Shown one piece after another: positions 15,810-24,611 of a DNA stretch of 64,000 nt. Within the stretch, counting starts at the first letter, position 1; each line of letters begins with the position of its first letter. The DNA lies in NCBI GenBank assembly GCA_045806965.1, contig JBJMIG010000044.1:1-64000 (forward strand), in the 5' to 3' direction. A model generated the notes under the pieces. The model made no database searches and was not told the origin of the DNA. It worked only from the letters and a program-made list of their open reading frames with translations. The translations under genes were made by a program, and so were the position numbers. Source of the stretch: DASYTH01 sp045806965 (GTDB taxonomy: Bacteria; Actinomycetota; Actinomycetes; Mycobacteriales; Pseudonocardiaceae).

Positions 15810-15815
15810 AGGTTA
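15810..15815 (-). promoter_or_regulatory. -10 box TAACCT before the 15802 dehydrogenase
   Basis: On the minus strand TAACCT lies 7 nt before the ATG at 15802, overlapping the end of the aldo-keto reductase gene. Confidence 0.45.
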
Positions 15816-16775
15816 TCGGCGCACGGGTGGGCAGATCTCGTCGAGGGCCAGCAGATCCTCCGCAGCCGGTCGCCAGCCCGCCGCCCCGGCGTTCGCCACC
15901 GCCTGCTCCGGCGTGGTCGCCCCGGCGATCACCGAGCCGACCGGCGGCTGCGCCGCGAGCCACCCGATGGCCAGCGTCGACATGCTGATCCCGCGTTCGG
16001 CGGCGAACGTCCGCAGCTTGTCGACCCGGTCCCACGGTGCGTCGGCGAGCAGCCGCTGCCGGCCGGCCAGCCGGCTGCCCTCCGGCGGGTCGACGCCACG
16101 CTGGTACTTGCCGGTGAGTAACCCGTTGGCCAGCGGGAAGTACGGCAGCATGCTCAGCCCGAAGCGCCGGCAGGCCGGCACCAGCTCCCGCTCGGCCTCG
16201 CGTTCCAGCAGGGAGTAGTGGTGCTGCGCGGACACCGGCGCGGCGACCCGCATGGTGCGCGCCTGCCAGACCGCGTCGGCCAGTTGCCAGCCGGCCAGGT
16301 TGCACAGCCCGGCGTAGCGAACTTTCCCGGCCCGCACCAGATCGTCCAGCGCCGCAAGGGTTTCGTCGATCGGCGTGGCCGGATCCGGGCGGTGCACCTG
16401 GAACAGGTCGATCCAGTCGGTGCCCAGCCGGCGCAGCGACGCGTGCGCCGCCATCGTGACGTAGCGCCGCGAGCCCCGGGCGCCGAAGTCCGGCCCGTTG
16501 CCGCCCTGCATGTCGACACCGAACTTGGTGGCGATCACCGCCTGGTTCCGCCGGCCGGACAGGGCCGCGCCGAGCAGTTCCTCGCTGCGGCCGCGCGGTG
16601 CGCCGTACACGTCGGCCACGTCGAACAGGGTGATCCCGGCATCCAGCGCGGCGCCGACCAGTGCCCGGGCGCCGGCCAGCGACTCCGCCGCGGTGCCCGG
16701 CCGGCCGAGGTTGTTGCCGCCGAGACCGACCACGCTGACCACCAGACCCGACTCACCGAGGTGTCGCGTCTCCAC
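15813..16775 (-). CDS. Aldo/keto reductase
   Basis: The 320-residue protein has the family TIM-barrel: GLGGNNLG near the start, DVADVYG with the catalytic Tyr (Asp-Tyr pair), ATKFG with the catalytic Lys, and IDLFQVHRPDP with the catalytic His region. IAGATTPEQA and the late IC segment fit the NADPH site. Members reduce aldehydes and ketones; the substrate is unknown. GTG 16775 is placed about 10 nt after GGAGG (minus strand). Confidence 0.88.
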   Translation of the reverse strand: METRHLGESGLVVSVVGLGGNNLGRPGTAAESLAGARALVGAALDAGITLFDVADVYGAPRGRSEELLGAALSGRRNQAVIATKFGVDMQGGNGPDFGARGSRRYVTMAAHASLRRLGTDWIDLFQVHRPDPATPIDETLAALDDLVRAGKVRYAGLCNLAGWQLADAVWQARTMRVAAPVSAQHHYSLLEREAERELVPACRRFGLSMLPYFPLANGLLTGKYQRGVDPPEGSRLAGRQRLLADAPWDRVDKLRTFAAERGISMSTLAIGWLAAQPPVGSVIAGATTPEQAVANAGAAGWRPAAEDLLALDEICPPVRR

Positions 16776-16822
16776 GGCCGGTTGGCCTCCTTCATGACGG
16801 ATGGGCGGCGGTAAGGCAGGCT

Positions 16823-17779
16823 ATGCCCATGAACGACACACCCGAGGAGGATGCGGGGTCAACCGGTCAGTGGACCGCGGCGGATATCCCGAACCAGCTC
16901 GGTCGGACTTTCGTCGTTACCGGAGCGAACAGCGGCATCGGATTCGAGACCTGCCGGGCGCTCGCCGCGCGGGAGGCTCGGGTTATCCTGGCGGTGCGGG
17001 ACGAGGCCAAGGGCACCGAGGCGGTGGAAAAGCTGCGGGCCGAGCACCCGGACGCCACCGTCGAGCTGCGCTACCTCGACCTCGCCGACCTGGACACCGT
17101 GCGCGCGTTCGCGTCGGGCCTGACCACCGTGGACGTTCTGCTCAACAACGCGGGCGTGATGATGCCGCCGCGCACCCTCACCGAGCAGGGCTACGAGCTG
17201 CAGTTCGGGGTCAACCACCTGGGTCACTTCGCGCTCACCGCGCTGCTGTTCGACCGGCTTCGGCAGGGCCGCGATCCCCGGGTGGTCACCGTCACCTCCC
17301 GGCAGCACGCCCGCGGCCGGATGCACTTCGACGACCTGCACGGCGAGCACAAGTACTCGCGCAGCGGCTACTACGCCCAGTCCAAGCTCGCGAACGTGGT
17401 GTTCGGGCTCGAGTTACACCGCAGGCTCCGGGCCGCGGGCGTCGCCATGCGCAGCGTGCTCGCCCACCCTGGCGTGGTGGCCACCAACCTGCAGAGCACC
17501 GGACCGACCGGGCTGACCAGGATGGTGGCGCAGCTGGGCAGCCGGCTGGTCGCGCAGCCGGCCGACATGGGCGCGCTGCCACTGCTCTACGCGGCGACGA
17601 GCCCGGACGCGGAGAGCGGCCAGCTGATCGGTCCGAGCGCGCGCAACGAGCTGAAGGGCTATCCGACCGCGGTGGAGCCGCTCGAGGCCGCCCGCGACCG
17701 TGAGGTGGGCAAGCGGCTGTGGGACATCTCCGAGGAGCTCACCGGCCTGCGGCTGGATCCCATGGATGGCAGCGCCTAG
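16823..17779 (+). CDS. Short-chain dehydrogenase, retinol dehydrogenase/WW-oxidoreductase-like
   Basis: The 318-residue protein has TGANSGIGFET for NADP binding, NNAGVM, and the catalytic YYAQSKLAN. The extended shape with a long substrate loop and a PTAVEPLEAARD tail is typical of the actinobacterial relatives of retinol dehydrogenases. The substrate is unknown. A second ATG at 16829 is also possible; no strong ribosome site separates them. It runs away from the aldo-keto reductase gene with a 47-bp gap. Confidence 0.85.
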   Translation: MPMNDTPEEDAGSTGQWTAADIPNQLGRTFVVTGANSGIGFETCRALAAREARVILAVRDEAKGTEAVEKLRAEHPDATVELRYLDLADLDTVRAFASGLTTVDVLLNNAGVMMPPRTLTEQGYELQFGVNHLGHFALTALLFDRLRQGRDPRVVTVTSRQHARGRMHFDDLHGEHKYSRSGYYAQSKLANVVFGLELHRRLRAAGVAMRSVLAHPGVVATNLQSTGPTGLTRMVAQLGSRLVAQPADMGALPLLYAATSPDAESGQLIGPSARNELKGYPTAVEPLEAARDREVGKRLWDISEELTGLRLDPMDGSA

Positions 17780-17834
17780 CTGGATCTTGTTCCGGCACGT
17801 GAGAACATGCTCCCGCGATACGGGACCGCGAGGT

Positions 17835-17840
17835 TACGCT
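17835..17840 (+). promoter_or_regulatory. -10 box TACGCT before the 17847 methyltransferase
   Basis: TACGCT lies 6 nt before ATG 17847, with no Shine-Dalgarno. Confidence 0.45.
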
Positions 17841-17846
17841 GCCGGC

Positions 17847-18650
17847 ATGTCTCCCGCGGTATACACGCACGGCCACCACAGCGCGGTGCTGCGTTCGCAC
17901 CGGTCCCGCACGGCCGCGACCTCGGCGGCCTACCTGCTCGACCGGCTCCGGCCCGGACTGGAGCTGCTCGACGTCGGATGCGGGCCGGGGACCATCACCG
18001 CCGACCTCGCCGAGCTGGTCGCGCCCGGCCGGGTGGTCGCCATCGACACCGCGCCGGACGTGCTGGCCGGCGCCCGTGCGTTGGCCGCCGAACGCGCGTT
18101 GGCCAACCTCGAGGTCACCGTGGGCGACGTGACCGCGCTGGACTTCGCCGAGGACAGCTTCGACGTGGTGCACGCGCACCAGGTACTGCAACACCTGGCC
18201 GACCCGGTGGCGGCGCTGCGCGAGATGCGTCGGGTCTGCCGGCCGGGCGGTGTCGTCGCGGTCCGGGACGTGGACTACGCCGCGATGACCTGGTACCCGG
18301 AGGTTCCGGTGCTGGACGAGTGGCTGACCATCTACCGGCGCACCGCCCGGCACAACGGCGGCGAGCCGGACGCCGGCCGGCGGCTGCTCGCCTGGGCGAA
18401 CCGGGCCGGCTTCACCGAACTCAGCTGCACGGCCTCGACCTGGTGCTTCGCCACCCCGGACGAGCGTGCGTTCTGGAGCGAGATGTGGGCCGAGCGCATC
18501 ATGCAGCCGGGCATCGGCGAGGCCGCCGTGGCCTACGGCTACGCCACCGAGGCGGACCGGTCCCGGATCGCCGAAGGCTGGCGGGAGTGGGGCGCGAGCG
18601 AGGACGGTTGGTTCGCCATCACCCACGGCGAGTTGATCGGTACCGTGTGA
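17847..18650 (+). CDS. Class I SAM-dependent methyltransferase (UbiE/Methyltransf_25-like)
   Basis: The 267-residue protein has the SAM-binding motif LLDVGCGPGTIT, then VVAIDTAPD, VTVGDVTALDF and the FDVVHAHQVLQHL post-motif, in the usual order. The C-terminal third (about 150-267) holds a helical cap with several tryptophans. The acceptor is not known. A longer frame upstream only overlaps the preceding dehydrogenase; ATG 17847 is preferred because TACGCT lies 6 nt upstream. Confidence 0.87.
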   Translation: MSPAVYTHGHHSAVLRSHRSRTAATSAAYLLDRLRPGLELLDVGCGPGTITADLAELVAPGRVVAIDTAPDVLAGARALAAERALANLEVTVGDVTALDFAEDSFDVVHAHQVLQHLADPVAALREMRRVCRPGGVVAVRDVDYAAMTWYPEVPVLDEWLTIYRRTARHNGGEPDAGRRLLAWANRAGFTELSCTASTWCFATPDERAFWSEMWAERIMQPGIGEAAVAYGYATEADRSRIAEGWREWGASEDGWFAITHGELIGTV

Positions 18651-18671
18651 GCCCGGTGCCGGCGAGCTGGG

Positions 18672-19094
18672 TCAGCCGGCCCGCTTGCTCTGCGCGGCGA
18701 CGTGCGGGATCACCCTTGCGGGGGCGAACCGGACCACCACCCGGGTCTGATCCGGCCGGGGTACCCAGGCCTTGCCGTCGTAGGCTCGGGACAGCTCGTC
18801 GATCAGCTCTTCGCCGCCCGCCTCGTCGAGCGTGACGGTGCCGCGCAACTCGACGTAGACGTACGGATCCGCCGGATCGTAGGCGAGCAGCGTGATCCGA
18901 GGATCGCGCTCCATGTTGCGACACTTGCGCCGGCCCCGGATGGTCGAGATCAGCACGTCGTCACCGTCCACCTTGGCCCAGACCACGCTGGACTGCGGAA
19001 CGCCGTCCGGGTTGATCGTCGTCATGATCACGAACACCGGCGCCTGGAACAACGCCGCCAGTTCGGCGGGCAGTGACTCGGCCATGCGGGCCAT
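18672..19094 (-). CDS. PPOX-class F420-dependent oxidoreductase (split beta-barrel)
   Basis: The 140-residue protein fits the actinobacterial F420/flavin split-barrel family: VFVIMTTINPDGVPQSSVVW, ISTIRGRRKCRNMERDPRI (cofactor phosphate contact) and YVYVELRGTVTL. Such enzymes use F420 or FMN to reduce small molecules. A second ATG at 19085 is possible. It converges on the methyltransferase gene with a 21-bp gap and is divergent from the histidine kinase. Confidence 0.83.
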   Translation of the reverse strand: MARMAESLPAELAALFQAPVFVIMTTINPDGVPQSSVVWAKVDGDDVLISTIRGRRKCRNMERDPRITLLAYDPADPYVYVELRGTVTLDEAGGEELIDELSRAYDGKAWVPRPDQTRVVVRFAPARVIPHVAAQSKRAG

Positions 19095-19177
19095 CCTGCC
19101 AGTACGTATGCCGGCGTAGTGGCAGGGCCGCCCACCGAGGGACGCGGGCGAGCCGGCGCCGGCGGTAGCGTCGAGGG

Positions 19178-20281
19178 GTGTTCGGCGGAACCTGGTTCGG
19201 GCGCACCCATTTTCCGTTGGTGATGGGTGTGTTCGTGGTGCTCGTCACCGCCACGATCGGCGCGCGAGAACACCCGCTCGGCCCACTCGGCTACTTGCTG
19301 CTGATCCTGCCCGCCTTCGTGCTGCTGGCTCGCAACCGATACCCGCTGGCCGTGTTCCTGGTGGTGGCGCCGCTGGTCGCGGCGTACTACGCGAGCGGGC
19401 AGCCGGCCGGCCCGGCCCCGGTGTACGCCTTCCTCGCGTTGTTCACCCTCGCCATGCGGCGCGGCCCGCTGGTCGCCGGGCTGGCCGTTGGCGGGGTGCT
19501 GACCGCCGGTGCCGGGCTCGCCCTGCTGGTCGAGCCGAAGCTGGTGCCGACCAGCCGGGTCGGCTTCGTGGTCGCCTGGGCCGGGGTGGCGGTCGCGGCG
19601 GGCGCCGCACTGGCCGCCAGGCGCAGCGGCCTCGCCGCCCGACGTGAGCAGGCGCAGGAGCGGACCAGGAGGCTGGCCGAGGCGGAACGGCTGCGGATCG
19701 CCCGGGAGGTGCACGACGTGGTGGCGCACAGCCTCGCCATGATCAACGTGCAGGCCGGGGTCGGCGCGCACGTCGCGGACCGCCGGCCGGAGCAGGCCAA
19801 GGCCGCGCTGATGGCGATCAAGGAGGCGAGTCATGCCGCGCTGGCCGACCTGCGTGCGACGCTCGCCGTGCTGCGCTCCGGTGCGGGCCATGCCCCGGCG
19901 CCGAGCCTGCGCCGGCTCGCCGACCTGACCGACGCCACCGGCGCGGCCGGGCTGCCGGTGCGGGTGGACGGCGAGCCGGGGGAACTGCCCGCCGCGGTGG
20001 ACTCGGCCGCCTACCGGATCGTGCAGGAGTCGCTGACCAACGCGGTTCGGCACGCCAGGGACGCCACCGCGATCACCGTGCGGTTCAGCAGGGCCGAGGG
20101 TGGCATCGAGGTCCTGGTGTGCGACGACGGCTCCGGCTCGGTGGCGCCCGGCTCCGGCAACGGTCTCCGCGGGATGCGCGAGCGCGCCGAGGCACTGGGT
20201 GGCACGTTGTCCGCGGGAGCCCGCGCCGAGGGCGGCTTCCAGGTGCGCGCGGTGCTTCCGGTGGCCGGGGGAGCGACGTGA
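19178..20281 (+). CDS. NarL-type sensor histidine kinase
   Basis: The 367-residue protein has an N-terminal membrane domain of about five segments (residues 10-150), then HisKA_3 with the phosphoacceptor H179 in REVHDVVAHSL, and a GHKL ATPase domain (VQESLTNAVRHA for the N-box; DDGSG and GNGLRGMRERAE for the G-boxes). It phosphorylates the response regulator encoded next to it. The stimulus is not evident; there is no extracytoplasmic sensor domain. GTG 19178 is 7-8 nt after TAGCGT. It overlaps the regulator gene by 4 bp (GTGA). Confidence 0.9.
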   Translation: MFGGTWFGRTHFPLVMGVFVVLVTATIGAREHPLGPLGYLLLILPAFVLLARNRYPLAVFLVVAPLVAAYYASGQPAGPAPVYAFLALFTLAMRRGPLVAGLAVGGVLTAGAGLALLVEPKLVPTSRVGFVVAWAGVAVAAGAALAARRSGLAARREQAQERTRRLAEAERLRIAREVHDVVAHSLAMINVQAGVGAHVADRRPEQAKAALMAIKEASHAALADLRATLAVLRSGAGHAPAPSLRRLADLTDATGAAGLPVRVDGEPGELPAAVDSAAYRIVQESLTNAVRHARDATAITVRFSRAEGGIEVLVCDDGSGSVAPGSGNGLRGMRERAEALGGTLSAGARAEGGFQVRAVLPVAGGAT

Positions 20282-20946
20282 TCCGGGTGGTGCTCGCCGA
20301 CGACCAGTTGCTGGTCCGGGCCGGATTCCGGGTGCTGCTGGAAACCGAGGAGGGTTTCGAGGTGTGCGGCGAGGCGTCGGACGGGGCCGAGGCGGTGCGG
20401 CTGGCCAAGACGCTGCGGCCGGACGTGGTGGTGATGGACGTGCGGATGCCCGGCACGGACGGCCTGGCCGCCACCAGGCAGATCACCGCGGATCCGGCAC
20501 TGAGCGGCACGCGGGTGCTCATGCTCACCACGTTCGATGTGGACGAGTACGTGTTCGAGGCGCTGCGCTCCGGGGCGAGCGGCTTCCTGCTCAAGGACAC
20601 CGAGCCGGTCGAGCTGCTCCGGGCACTGCGCGTGGTGAGCGCCGGCGAGGCACTGCTGGCGCCGACGGTGACCCGCAGGCTGATCTCGGACTTCGTCGCC
20701 CGCCCCGAACAGCGCCGGCTGGACACCAGCGTGCTCACCGAGCTGACCGACCGGGAGCGCGAGGTGCTCGCCCTGGTGGCGGGCGGCCTGTCCAACGACG
20801 AGATCGCCGCGCACCTGGTGATCAGCCCGGCCACCGCGCGCACCCACGTGAGCCGCATCCTGACCAAGCTCGGCGCCCGGGACCGCGCCCAGCTCGTCGT
20901 GCTGGCCTACGAGTCCGGCCTGGTCGCGCCGCATCGGGGTGGCTGA
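20278..20946 (+). CDS. NarL/LuxR-family response regulator
   Basis: The 222-residue protein has a receiver domain with D8-D9 and the phosphoacceptor D54 (VVMDVRMPG), T82 (LMLTTF) and K104 (FLLKD). The LuxR-type DNA-binding domain covers about 150-212 (LTDREREVLALVAGGLSNDEIAAHL). The start is GTG 20278, coupled to the kinase stop. It probably controls a regulon elsewhere, since the downstream gene at 21064 has its own ribosome site and a 117-bp gap. Confidence 0.92.
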   Translation: MIRVVLADDQLLVRAGFRVLLETEEGFEVCGEASDGAEAVRLAKTLRPDVVVMDVRMPGTDGLAATRQITADPALSGTRVLMLTTFDVDEYVFEALRSGASGFLLKDTEPVELLRALRVVSAGEALLAPTVTRRLISDFVARPEQRRLDTSVLTELTDREREVLALVAGGLSNDEIAAHLVISPATARTHVSRILTKLGARDRAQLVVLAYESGLVAPHRGG

Positions 20947-21063
20947 CCCGGCGGCTGGTCTCGCTCGGCTGTCGCACCTGCGCCACCGGCGCGCCGAGTC
21001 CCCGTGCCGGCCGTCGCCGGTCGGATAAGGTGGGCACGGACCACGCACGAGGGGACAGGACGG

Positions 21064-22383
21064 GTGACGGTCACGGACACCGCGACGGGGGGATCGCTTC
21101 CCACCGTGCACGAGTCCTGGCTGCCCCGGGAGCACACGCTCTACCGGCCGCGGCACGGCGGGCAGCGGGTCGCGCTGACCTGCGCCGTGGTGTTCTTCAC
21201 CATCCCCCTCCTCACGCTGGTGCTGTTCGGCCCGTCCCAGGCCAACGAGAACCGCCGCCCGAACCCGTTCCCCGGCATCGCGGCCGGCTGGGGGTTCTTC
21301 ACCGGACTGTCGCCATGGGCCGACGACCACATCTCGTTCAAGGCGCAGTCCGTGCAGGTCTCGGACTTCCTCAGCCGCAACGTGTTCGGCGAGCCGCCCC
21401 GGTACGACCGCAACGACCGGCTGCCGGCACCCGGGCCGGTCGCGCCACCGGTCCCGAGCTCGCCGCGGCCGTCCGAGCCGCGGCCGCAGACCGCCCCGCC
21501 GGCCGCCGGCTTCTCCTCAGTGGTGGAGGGGCGGGACGGGTGGCTGTATCTCGGGTTCGACATCCAGGGCAAGTGCCAGCCGTCGCAGTCGATGGACGAG
21601 GTGGTGGCCAACCTGATCCGGCTGCGCCAGGCGGTCGAGCGCTCCGGACGGAAGTTCGCGCTGGTGATCGCACCGAACAAGACCACGATGGTGCCGGAGA
21701 ACATGCCGAGCAGCTACGGCGGCAAGGAGTGCGCGGCCAGCGCCACCCGGCATTTCTGGGACCGGATGACCAACGAGGTCGGAATCGTCGATCTCCGGCC
21801 GGCGCTCAACGACGAATCCGTGCGGGCGCGCCGGCCACTTTATTTTCGGCAGGACACGCATTGGATGTTCGACGGTGGCCTGATCATGACCCGGGCCTTG
21901 GCCGACCGGCTGCAGCCCGGTCAGAGCTCCACCTGGCGGGTGCTGCCCGGCCCGGTCCTGACCTTTCCGGCGGACCTGCCGACCCTGATCGGCGCCAGCG
22001 GGCAGGACACCGCCATGCGCTACCGGTTCGCGCCGGACGGCAACGGCGATCGGACCAACTGGATCAACACGGATTTCCGGACCCCGCTCACCTTGCAGTC
22101 CTCCCCGGTGACCGGCATGGTGACGGTCAAGACCGCGATGCTCGCGGACTCCTACACCCAGTTCGCCAGCGGGTACCTGGCCGGCTCCTTCGCCAACATC
22201 TCGATCACGCACGTGGAGGACCTCGGGAAGGATCCGGGCGGGGTGGCCAACCGGCTGGCCGACGCGGACGCGGTGGTCGTCGAGGTGGTCGAGCGACACG
22301 TGGTCGCCGGGGTCAGCCCGATCACCAACCCGGCCTACCTGAACCCGATCATTTCGGCCCTCGCCGCCCGACCCGTCAGGTAA
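21064..22383 (+). CDS. AlgX/AlgJ-like SGNH-fold membrane-anchored O-acetyl-transfer or esterase protein
   Basis: The 439-residue protein has a cytosolic N-terminus, one membrane helix at about 36-56, a Pro-rich linker and an outer SGNH domain of the AlgX type. The family signature D-x-H occurs as DTHW (D264, H266), and VVEGRDGWLYLG is the typical domain opening. The expected nucleophile lies in MLADSYTQF. AlgX-like proteins transfer or remove O-acetyl groups on surface polysaccharides. GTG 21064 follows GAGGGGACAGGA. The glycosyltransferase gene begins 4 bp after the stop, so it belongs to the glycan locus. Confidence 0.78.
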   Translation: MTVTDTATGGSLPTVHESWLPREHTLYRPRHGGQRVALTCAVVFFTIPLLTLVLFGPSQANENRRPNPFPGIAAGWGFFTGLSPWADDHISFKAQSVQVSDFLSRNVFGEPPRYDRNDRLPAPGPVAPPVPSSPRPSEPRPQTAPPAAGFSSVVEGRDGWLYLGFDIQGKCQPSQSMDEVVANLIRLRQAVERSGRKFALVIAPNKTTMVPENMPSSYGGKECAASATRHFWDRMTNEVGIVDLRPALNDESVRARRPLYFRQDTHWMFDGGLIMTRALADRLQPGQSSTWRVLPGPVLTFPADLPTLIGASGQDTAMRYRFAPDGNGDRTNWINTDFRTPLTLQSSPVTGMVTVKTAMLADSYTQFASGYLAGSFANISITHVEDLGKDPGGVANRLADADAVVVEVVERHVVAGVSPITNPAYLNPIISALAARPVR

Positions 22384-22387
22384 CCGC

Positions 22388-24316
22388 GTGTCCGTCACCT
22401 ACCCATGGTTGGCCGCCGTGGTCGGACCCGGGTCCAGCCCGGAGGGCAGCAGCGTCTCGGTGCAGGGCTGGCTCGCCGGTGCGGGTGCGCGGCCCGCCGT
22501 GGCGGTGACTATCGGCGGGCACCGGGTCACACCCCGGGTCGACCGGTATGACGGTGTGGTGCCAGGACTTCCCGCGCACTGGACCGTGTGGGGCTGGCGG
22601 GCGCAGGCCGACGTCGATCCCCGGGGCCAGCTCGCCGTCGAGCTCACCGACGCCGAGGGCCGGGTTCTGGCCAGCAGGGATGTCCGGGCGGACGGCACGC
22701 TCGTCCCCGCGGCGCTGGGCCACCTGGACAACCCCGCGCCGGACGTGGTGGTGGCCGGAGATCTGGTGGCGGTCACCGGCTGGTTGCTGCTCGACAACGC
22801 GCTGCCGAGCCGGATCGAGGTCCGGGTGGGCGATGGACCGCCGGTCGCGGCCCGGCTGTTGATCCCGAGGCCCGACCTGGGCGCGACGTTGCCGGACCAC
22901 CCGGACGCCGGCATGGCCGGGTATGAGGCCCGGGTGCCGGTCGAGGTGGAGCGGGGCCGGCCGCGGCAGGTGCGGGTCCGCCTCAGGGCCTGGGCGCGGG
23001 ACGGCCGGGAGTGGTCCGCGCCGGTGCGCGAGTGCGTGGTGCACGACCCGGCGCCGGACGCCGCGGAGGTGGCCGCGAGCCGGCAGGCAGATCGGGTGCT
23101 GACCCGGCTGCTCGCGGCCACGCCGGCGGACGCCGACCGGCGCCATCTGTTCGTTGTGGCGCACAGCCTGCGGATCGGCGGCGGGGAGCTGTGGCTGGCC
23201 GAGTTGCTCGGCCGGCTGATCCGCGACCACGGCATGCGGGTCACCGTGGCGGCTCAGGCGGACGGTCCGCTGCGCGGTGAGTTGGAAGCCTTCGGCGCGA
23301 CCGTGCGGTTGCTCGGCGGCCGGCGCATCCAGGACGAGGCCGGCTATCACGGCCATGTCGCCGAGCTGAGCCTGCTGATGCGCGCCAGCGGCGCCGGGGT
23401 GGCGCTGGTGAACACCCTCGGCTTCTTCGCCGGGGTGGACGCGGCCGGGGCGGCGGGGTTGCCGGTGGCCTGGGCCATCCACGAGAGCTTCACGCTGCCC
23501 GACTTCGCCTACCTCAACTGGGGTCCGGCCGGGCTGGCGCCGGTGGTGCGTGATCGCTGGCTGCGCTGCCTGCGCCGGGCCGACCTGCTGGTGTTTGTCG
23601 CCGATGCCACGCGCGAGTTGTTCCTGCCGTACGCGGAGGCGGCACGGTGCGTCACCATCCGCTACGGCATCGGGGCGGATCATCTCGCCGCCGCGACCGG
23701 TGTCCGGGCCGGCGCCGCCGCCCTGCGGCACCGGCTCGAGCTGCCCGTGGACGCCCGCGTGCTCCTGAATGTCGGGGTGACCGAACCACGCAAGGGCCAC
23801 GGCCCGCTGCTCGCCGCGTACGAGACGGCGCGTGGCCGCCACCCGGATACGCATCTGGTGATCGTGGGGATCGACGATGGCCCGTACAGTGCCGCGCTGC
23901 GCGACCGGATCCGGCGACCGGGGCTCGCCGGGCACGTCAGCCTGGTACCGATCACCCGGGATCCGTTGCCCTGGTTCGCCGCCGCCGACTTGTTCGTCAA
24001 CTGCTCGGACGTCGAGTCGCTGCCCAGGACGCTGCTGGAGGCGATGGCTCTGCGGGTGCCGGTCGTCGCGTCCGACGTGTTCGGCGCCCGCGAGCTGATC
24101 TCCGACGGCGAGTCCGGCTGGTTGTTCCGGCCGAACGACCTCAACGCGTTGACCGTGGGACTGCTCCGGGCGTTGGACGCTCCGGCCGCCGACCGTGCAC
24201 GGATCGCCTCGGCGGCCCGGACCCAGGTCGAGCCGTTCCTGGACTCCGCGGGTTACGCCGCGGAGTTCGCCAAGGTGCTGGGTGACGTCGCGAGCTCGAC
24301 AGGAGGGCACGAATGA
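22388..24316 (+). CDS. GT4-type glycosyltransferase with N-terminal beta-sandwich region (paralogue A)
   Basis: The 642-residue protein has two parts. Residues 1-250 form a beta-rich region with two similar blocks (VQGWLAGAGA and VTGWLLLDNA), perhaps carbohydrate-binding. Residues about 250-640 form a GT-B enzyme: HSLRIGGGELWLAELL, AWAIHESFTLPDF, LNVGVTEPRKGHGPL and DVESLPRTLLEAMA (the E-x7-E sugar-nucleotide motif). It shares this whole design with the 29861 gene. It probably extends a surface glycan using a nucleotide sugar. It overlaps the small coiled-coil gene by 4 bp (ATGA). Confidence 0.82.
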   Translation: MSVTYPWLAAVVGPGSSPEGSSVSVQGWLAGAGARPAVAVTIGGHRVTPRVDRYDGVVPGLPAHWTVWGWRAQADVDPRGQLAVELTDAEGRVLASRDVRADGTLVPAALGHLDNPAPDVVVAGDLVAVTGWLLLDNALPSRIEVRVGDGPPVAARLLIPRPDLGATLPDHPDAGMAGYEARVPVEVERGRPRQVRVRLRAWARDGREWSAPVRECVVHDPAPDAAEVAASRQADRVLTRLLAATPADADRRHLFVVAHSLRIGGGELWLAELLGRLIRDHGMRVTVAAQADGPLRGELEAFGATVRLLGGRRIQDEAGYHGHVAELSLLMRASGAGVALVNTLGFFAGVDAAGAAGLPVAWAIHESFTLPDFAYLNWGPAGLAPVVRDRWLRCLRRADLLVFVADATRELFLPYAEAARCVTIRYGIGADHLAAATGVRAGAAALRHRLELPVDARVLLNVGVTEPRKGHGPLLAAYETARGRHPDTHLVIVGIDDGPYSAALRDRIRRPGLAGHVSLVPITRDPLPWFAAADLFVNCSDVESLPRTLLEAMALRVPVVASDVFGARELISDGESGWLFRPNDLNALTVGLLRALDAPAADRARIASAARTQVEPFLDSAGYAAEFAKVLGDVASSTGGHE

Positions 24317-24606
24317 CCACCGAGGCCGTCGCGGCGCTGCGCCGGGACCGAGACGCGGCCAGGGCGGAGTTGGCTCGGCTGCGGGTGGAGCGCGACCAGC
24401 TCCGCATGGACCTGGTTGGCGTCGCGGCACCGGCGCCGGACAGCGACCACTTCGCCGAGCTCGCGGCGCTGCGCGCGCAGGTCGCCGAGCTGTCCGCGCG
24501 CTCGACCGAGTTGCGCCGCGAGTTGGACGCGCACCGGGCCACGGTCAGCTGGCGGATCACCGCACCGCTGCGTGCGTTCCGGCAGCGATCCACGCGGCGG
24601 CGGTGA
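24313..24606 (+). CDS. Small coiled-coil protein with C-terminal SWRxTxPLR motif (paralogue A)
   Basis: The 97-residue protein is almost entirely heptad-like helix (AALRRDRDAARAELARLRVE; AALRAQVAELSARSTELRREL) ending in VSWRITAPLRAFRQ and a basic tail. The SWRxTxPLR pattern is usually seen in the linkers or tails of polysaccharide glycosyltransferases, where a coiled coil sets spacing or membrane contact. Here it is a separate protein translated in overlap with the glycosyltransferase. A scaffold role is inferred. The gene ends 5 bp before the convergent membrane protein gene. Confidence 0.72.
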   Translation: MTTEAVAALRRDRDAARAELARLRVERDQLRMDLVGVAAPAPDSDHFAELAALRAQVAELSARSTELRRELDAHRATVSWRITAPLRAFRQRSTRRR

Positions 24607-24611
24607 GCCGG